Source of the DNA: Mediterraneibacter faecis JCM 15917 | Lineage (GTDB): Bacteria > Bacillota > Clostridia > Lachnospirales > Lachnospiraceae | Direction of reading: 5' to 3' | NCBI GenBank assembly: GCA_001312505.1 | Contig: BBDW01000001.1 | Coordinates: 372,001 to 436,000 of the forward strand | DNA length: 64,000 bases | Part shown: piece after piece, positions 60,453 to 64,000 of the stretch | Position numbering within the stretch: the stretch's first letter is position 1 | Layout: every line of letters starts with the position of its first letter | Position numbers and translations under genes: made by a program | The notes under the pieces: generated by a model | The model's input: the letters and a program-made list of their open reading frames with translations, nothing else | Told to the model about the DNA's origin: nothing | Databases searched by the model: none

Positions 60453-60591
60453 CTACTTTTTCAAAATCTGATGCTGGGTGCTTGCACAAAGGACATATAA
60501 AGTCATCTGGTAATTCCTCGCCTACATATTCATATCCGCAAATTCTGCAACGCCATATTGTCTGACTGTCCTCTGTTTTAGTAACTGTCAC
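60453..60591 (-). CDS. Rubredoxin-like domain ahead of rubrerythrin
   Basis: About 45 residues with both iron-binding pairs, WRCRICGYEYVGEELPDDF and ICPLCKHPASDFEK. As written the frame has no stop and runs straight into rubrerythrin, giving a protein with rubredoxin domains at both ends. If the run of five A near 60460 had one fewer, a TAG would follow DFEK and the domain would be its own small protein, with the rubrerythrin ribosome-binding site right after. The start is uncertain: GTG at 60591 is my choice. It begins three bases after the perR stop. Confidence 0.6.
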
Positions 60592-60593
60592 AG

Positions 60594-61001
60594 CTATCCA
60601 TGCTGTTCCTCCTTTACCTTCTCCCTGCATTTCGGGCAAACGCCTTTAAATGAAATATCATAATCCACAAATTCAATTCCATGAGTGTTATGAATTCTTT
60701 CCAGCAAATCCGGTATTTCATCCATATCCACATCTGAAACTTCACCGCATTTTACACACCTGACATGGTAATGATTTTTCAATGTAAAATCGAACCTATT
60801 CGGTCCATCCGGAACTTCAACCTTCCTTAACGAACCCTCATCTACCAATATATCAAGATTTCTATATACAGTTCCTTTTCCGATTGTAGGATATGCTTCT
60901 TTTATAAATTCATACACTTCATTTGCTGTAACATGTCTTCTCATTTCGTATACGGCATTTCTTACAAGATCTTTTTGAATGGTATTTCTCCTACTTGTCA
61001 T
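60594..61001 (-). CDS. perR: Fur-family peroxide regulator PerR
   Basis: A 135-residue Fur-family repressor. The winged helix is RHVTANEVYEFIKEAYPTIG with KGTVYRNLDILVDEGSL; the regulatory metal region is DFTLKNHYHVRCVKCGEVSD; the structural zinc cysteines are in VRCVKCG and VCPKCREK. The linkage to rubrerythrin and rubredoxin favours PerR over Fur, but residues alone do not decide it. AAGGAGG before the ATG overlaps the right arm of an operator-like palindrome, consistent with autoregulation. Confidence 0.9.
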   Translation of the reverse strand: MTSRRNTIQKDLVRNAVYEMRRHVTANEVYEFIKEAYPTIGKGTVYRNLDILVDEGSLRKVEVPDGPNRFDFTLKNHYHVRCVKCGEVSDVDMDEIPDLLERIHNTHGIEFVDYDISFKGVCPKCREKVKEEQHG

Positions 61002-61008
61002 TTCTCCT

Positions 61009-61064
61009 CCTTATTAGGATTAGTTCTTAATAAGGATTATATACCACTATTATCCTGTTGTCAA
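61009..61064 (-). promoter_or_regulatory. perR promoter with overlapping palindromic operator
   Basis: TTGACA (61064-61059) and TATAAT (61041-61036) are exactly 17 bases apart on the minus strand, a perfect consensus. Immediately downstream, CCTTATTA and TAATAAGG arms (61035-61028 and 61016-61009) form a palindrome with an 11-base spacer that reaches into the ribosome-binding site. Binding there would block both initiation and translation. Confidence 0.75.
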
Positions 61065-61071
61065 TTAAAAT

Positions 61072-61090
61072 AGTAATAATTATCATTATT
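61072..61090. promoter_or_regulatory. Fur/PerR-box-like site upstream of the perR promoter
   Basis: AATAATGATAATTATTACT on the minus strand matches the 19-base Fur consensus GATAATGATAATCATTATC at 15 positions. It lies eight bases upstream of the -35 box. It could be used by PerR itself or by Fur. Confidence 0.6.
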
Positions 61091-61133
61091 ATAAAAACTG
61101 CCAAACTGAGCATCTTTTATCTGAATAACTATT

Positions 61134-61188
61134 TTATTTCGTGTTCAAATACATCGTAACACCTCCTCCAGAACGAATAATCGTTCTG
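61134..61188 (-). promoter_or_regulatory. Perfect palindrome followed by ribosome-binding site and six-codon frame
   Basis: CAGAACGA and TCGTTCTG flank ATAA (61169-61188). On the minus strand GGAGGAGG follows directly, then ATG TAT TTG AAC ACG AAA and a stop (61154-61134). The layout, operator then strong ribosome-binding site then start, is that of an autoregulated TetR-type gene, but no protein follows. It may be the 5' remnant of a lost regulator, or a regulatory leader. The rest of the 333-base gap 61002-61334 holds the perR control region and a short repeat near 61240. Confidence 0.4.
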
Positions 61189-61334
61189 AATTTAGTATAC
61201 TTGTGGATATCTTAAATATACAGAATCGCAAAACCAGGTTCTAATTCTATAGAACTATATTCAAAGTTTTTCTTTGCATTTTCGTAAAAAAAGCGTTATG
61301 ATTGAATCAGTTAAATCAAAGGAGGTATCAAATC

Positions 61335-61541
61335 ATGAAATCACATAAATACTGGTCCTTAGGCGCACTTTTCTGTATGTTGGGATGCATTTATTCTGGA
61401 ATCAAAAAATCTATGACTGCACATAAATACTTTGCCTATTCTTCATTGCTTTGTATGGGCATGTCCATTTATTCTGGTCACAAACTTGTTTCTCCAAAGA
61501 AGAAAAAAATTACTGAATCAAATAATAGTGAGAATAGTTAA
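61335..61541 (+). CDS. Small hairpin membrane protein with an internal duplication
   Basis: A 68-residue protein made of two similar hydrophobic segments, HKYWSLGALFCMLGCIYSG (residues 4-22) and HKYFAYSSLLCMGMSIYSG (residues 30-48), followed by a charged tail KKKKITESNNSENS. Each copy starts HKY and ends IYSG with Cys-Met near the middle, so the gene seems to have arisen by internal duplication. A strong GGAGGT site precedes the ATG. It stands between the PerR region and the IS remnant. No family recognised; function unknown. Confidence 0.7.
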   Translation: MKSHKYWSLGALFCMLGCIYSGIKKSMTAHKYFAYSSLLCMGMSIYSGHKLVSPKKKKITESNNSENS

Positions 61542-61574
61542 ATAAAAAATTGACCTTTATTCATCAAAGACAAA

Positions 61575-62283
61575 GGGGATGTTGCAAAATAGATGAGTAA
61601 TCAATCTATGGAGCAATAGCTCCATTTTTATGCCTAAAAACAAAGGAAGCGGTCGCTCTGCTAAACCGGGAGTACCTACAGTCTTTCAGTGTATCGAAAG
61701 AAACCAGAACATACGATATTCAGAAGATATGCTGTTTTATAGAACGCCAGACTGTTTATGACTGGCATACAGCCAGTTTTCAGGGAAGGAATAATTATTG
61801 TAAAACAGACCCAGACGCTACGTTTATGCACATGAAAGATGATCACATGAGAAATGCACAGCTAAAGCCGGGATATAACGTGCAGATTGGTGTAGATAGT
61901 GAAAATATTTTAAGCGAAAAGGGAATCTTATACCGGATGAATCGCTCGACACAAGTGAGGGAGCATTCGGAGTTCTAAAAAATGACTATGAATTCCAAAG
62001 ATTTCTGCTTCGTGGGAAAACCAAAGTGAAACTGGAGATTCTTTTATTGTGTATGGGATATAATTTGAATAAGTTGCATGCAAAAATACAGAATGAGCGA
62101 ACAGGAAGCCACCTATTTCCAGTAAAAGAAACCGCATAAAAAGGCGAAAAACTGGTAGCTTTATTAAAGTACGCAAAAAATTGGAAAGAATCAACAGTTC
62201 AAAAGATTCTTTCCGATTTTTTTACATATGATAGAGCGAGGGCATCACTCTATCATCTAATCTGATGATTTTGCGACACCCTC
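61575..62283. mobile_element. IS1182-type insertion sequence remnant
   Basis: About 709 bases bounded by imperfect terminal inverted repeats, GGGGATGTTGCAAAAT at the left and GAGGGTGTCGCAAAAT (reverse complement) at the right, 13 of 16 matching. On the plus strand broken transposase pieces can be read: [34 protein letters not shown], then in another frame [20 protein letters not shown] and MGYNLNKLHAKIQNERTG, ending LFPVKETA. Full elements of this kind are about 1.6-1.9 kb, so more than half is missing and it cannot move on its own. It abuts and supplies the 3' end of the adjacent frdB-like gene. Confidence 0.85.
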
Positions 62284-63029
62284 TTCATACATTCATTATA
62301 GCTTTTATCATCCATTTTATTTGCCCCCCAAACAGCCGCTGCATTCGACCTTACAAGCAGTTCTTCTACAGGCAGACCAATCGGACAAATATCATGACAA
62401 GATAACGACTTCCCGCATCCTTCAAAAAATCTCTTCTTATATTCAGCAGAAATCTCATTCAAATGAGTGCTTTCCTGTTCTTCATTCAGAATCCGAAATG
62501 CGTTGACTGCAGCAACAGTGCCTGCGAAAGTCCCATTTGCAGAGAAGTTAGGACACACTTCAAGGCAGCAGCCACACATCAGACAGCGTGCCGACTGGTA
62601 TCTCGGTTCATGTGTCCACGGATTCATATAAGCTTCACTTTCAAGCCAAAGGTTCAGTTTTTTCAAATTTTCAAACAAAATTGACCGGTCAACGATCAAA
62701 TCTCTTACAAGCGGAAATTTGCTTAAAGGTTTCAAGGTGATTGTAGAACCTTTTAACGTATGTAGAAATGTAGAGCATGCCAGCCTCGGACGTTCGTTAA
62801 TCAGCATGGCGCAAGCCCCACATTTTCGCACCATACAGCTACATTCCCAGCTGATGGGAGTAACTATATTCCCTGAATTATCTTTCAAAGGTGTTCTACT
62901 GTTCAATTCCTTTAGAACATTGGCAACAGAGCTGTTTTTGCTTCCGTCAAACTCAAATTCCTGCCAATAACTGTCTGATTTCTGACTCTCCTGCCGCCTG
63001 ATTCTTATTTTATATATCAAGTGAATCAC
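62253..63029 (-). CDS. Succinate dehydrogenase/fumarate reductase iron-sulfur subunit
   Basis: A 258-residue SdhB/FrdB protein that carries electrons from or to the flavoprotein subunit. The [2Fe-2S] site is CSCMVRKCGACAMLINERP; the cluster-binding pairs CLMCGCCLEVCPN and CGKSLSCHDICPIGLPVEEL are at residues about 145 and 205. The last ten or so residues (VSQNHQIR and stop) are encoded by the right end of the IS remnant, so the native C-terminus may have been replaced. The start overlaps the frdA stop by four bases. The reaction direction (fumarate reduction is likely in an anaerobe) is inferred. Confidence 0.9.
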   Translation of the reverse strand: MIHLIYKIRIRRQESQKSDSYWQEFEFDGSKNSSVANVLKELNSRTPLKDNSGNIVTPISWECSCMVRKCGACAMLINERPRLACSTFLHTLKGSTITLKPLSKFPLVRDLIVDRSILFENLKKLNLWLESEAYMNPWTHEPRYQSARCLMCGCCLEVCPNFSANGTFAGTVAAVNAFRILNEEQESTHLNEISAEYKKRFFEGCGKSLSCHDICPIGLPVEELLVRSNAAAVWGANKMDDKSYNECMKRVSQNHQIR

Positions 63030-64000
63030 CGCCTTTCTGGAACAGGTACAAAGGAAATCTGTATCTGCTTTCCATCAAATCTGGCTACCGTTGTTTTAAG
63101 GTAATCATCGTCATTGCTCTTCGGATAATCCTCCCGCCAGTGTGCACCACGGCTTTCTTTTCTTGCAAGAGCACTCTTTAGAACTGCCATGCCAAGCAAT
63201 GGAAGATTTCCTGTCAGCGCTTGTACCGTTTGAATCCCATTTAACAACGTATTCTCATTTCTGACAACGCCCATAGTCTCCTGCATCACTTTGTTTAATT
63301 GCTTTATTTCTGAAATTTGAGACGCTGGTGGAAAATCTATCTGTGTCGCACAAGATAGATCTACTACATCTGCCTGTTCGCATGCTGATTTTGCCGCAAC
63401 ACGTCCTCCGTATAACGCTCCTAACAGAGAATTTCCACCAAGACGGTTGGCACCATGATATTGGGCACAGCATTCTCCGGCAGCGCAAAGATTCTGAATC
63501 GGCGTTCTGTGCTGCTCATCCACCAGGATGCCTCCCATAAAATAGTGAATTCCCGGTAAAACAGACACCGGTTCTTTTCGTATATCTTTATGCAGATAGG
63601 TCATACAATCATCTGCCAGACCAGATAGCTTATTTGAAATAATCTCCTCCGATATTTCCGTCATGTCAAGAAATACCTCTGATTCATGGCTGACCTTCCA
63701 TATCTCTCTGGCGGTAATATCTCGTGGCATCAGATTTCCAAGCTCCGGGTATTTTTCCTCCATGAAATACCATTGTTTTCCATCTTTCATGGCAAACAAC
63801 CTGCCACCTTCCCCCTCTGGCCGCCTCGCTGATGAGCATGCGTTTTCCACCACATTTCACAGTTGTCGGATGATACTGGATCATCTCGCCATTTGCCAGA
63901 GGAACACCAAGCCGGAACAATTCTGCGGTGACTTCTCCTGTATTGCTCAGCGAACCCGTTGTATTTCCAAACAATCCGTGCATACCACCGGTGGCAACAA
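63026..64000 (-). CDS. Succinate dehydrogenase/fumarate reductase flavoprotein subunit (5' end outside window, frameshift)
   Basis: The C-terminal 325 residues of an SdhA/FrdA flavoprotein. ATGGMHGLFGNTTGSLSNTG at the edge, MIQYHPTTV, LISEAARGEGGRLF (after repair), HYFMGGILVDEQHRTPIQNL, GANRLGGNSLLGALYGGRVA and RKESRGAHWREDYPKSNDDD are all family motifs. The frame breaks at a run of five C at 63811-63815; with four, the active-site stretch reads AARGEGGRLF. The FAD-binding N-terminus lies beyond the window. It overlaps the iron-sulfur gene, so the two form one complex. Confidence 0.9.

Noticed and set aside
61169-61188. LexA (SOS) box
   Set aside because: GAAC and GTTC are present, but they are eight bases apart; the Gram-positive LexA site has four bases between them.
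3626-62329. Poly-G/C runs as phase-variable contingency loci
   Set aside because: Runs of this length drive phase variation in some pathogens, but there they sit in surface or restriction genes. Here they lie in mutS, ftsK, leuA, scpA, folD and similar genes, where switching would be lethal or pointless.
1-64000. CRISPR arrays, rRNA or tRNA genes
   Set aside because: No spaced direct repeats and no tRNA or rRNA sequence were recognised on either strand. Weak tRNAs could be missed by eye.

Overview
The window looks like a chromosomal segment of a low-GC Gram-positive anaerobe of the Clostridia, most likely Lachnospiraceae. This is inferred from gene content and order: the sporulation-linked yqfC-yqfD-phoH-ybeY cluster, an SpoVB-type flippase, DUF4250 and DUF896 small proteins, NfnAB, FolD plus formate-THF ligase, Rex, PerR with rubrerythrin, and iron alcohol dehydrogenase. 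Almost everything is on the minus strand. I saw no rRNA, tRNA or CRISPR array.

Layout in window order: mutL-mutS (0-4 kb); an operon of LytTR regulator, GHKL kinase, lipoprotein and ABC-2 transporter (4-10 kb); a lipoprotein, udk, miaB and small proteins (10-15 kb); SpoVB, ybeY, phoH, yqfD, yqfC, rlmH and a HelD-like helicase (15-22 kb); NfnBA and an alcohol dehydrogenase with a convincing Rex operator (22-26 kb); a zinc-ribbon/TPR membrane protein, folD, fhs, ftsK and a ClpP-fold protease (26-34 kb); metY, yebC, mazF, alr, nnrD, rex (34-40 kb); an ABC-F gene on the plus strand (40-42 kb); a LeuA fused to an AraC-type DNA-binding domain (42-44 kb); two D-Ala-D-Ala carboxypeptidases, scpAB, a phosphoesterase and deoC (44-50 kb); a J-domain protein and a low-molecular-weight phosphatase on the plus strand (50-51.5 kb); a more GC-rich, probably acquired block of two-component system plus MacB/FtsX-type ABC transporter (52-57 kb); a Fic protein and an SDR remnant (57-58.5 kb); a redox and peroxide-defence group of rubredoxin, lactate dehydrogenase, rubrerythrin and PerR (58.6-61 kb); a small hairpin membrane protein, an IS1182-type remnant, and fumarate reductase/succinate dehydrogenase subunits running off the end (61-64 kb).

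The most pervasive oddity is base-level. By eye there are about forty runs of six to eight G or C, and most are exactly seven long. Wherever a conserved family motif allows a check, the expected run is four and one glycine or proline codon too many is present. Elsewhere runs of five or six, or runs of three shortened to two, break well-conserved genes (mutS, murJ/spoVB, miaB, ybeY, yqfD, helD, fhs, ftsK, the ClpP-like gene, a phosphoesterase, dacF, rubrerythrin, frdA). I therefore annotate these as single genes with apparent frameshifts, and regard sequencing or assembly error as the likeliest cause.

Functionally the window joins fermentative redox balance (Rex, alcohol and lactate dehydrogenases, NfnAB, fumarate reductase), one-carbon metabolism, envelope and division functions, and peptide-type ABC transport with its own sensors. 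The best biological lead is the LeuA-AraC fusion. I found no clearly new defence or mobile system.
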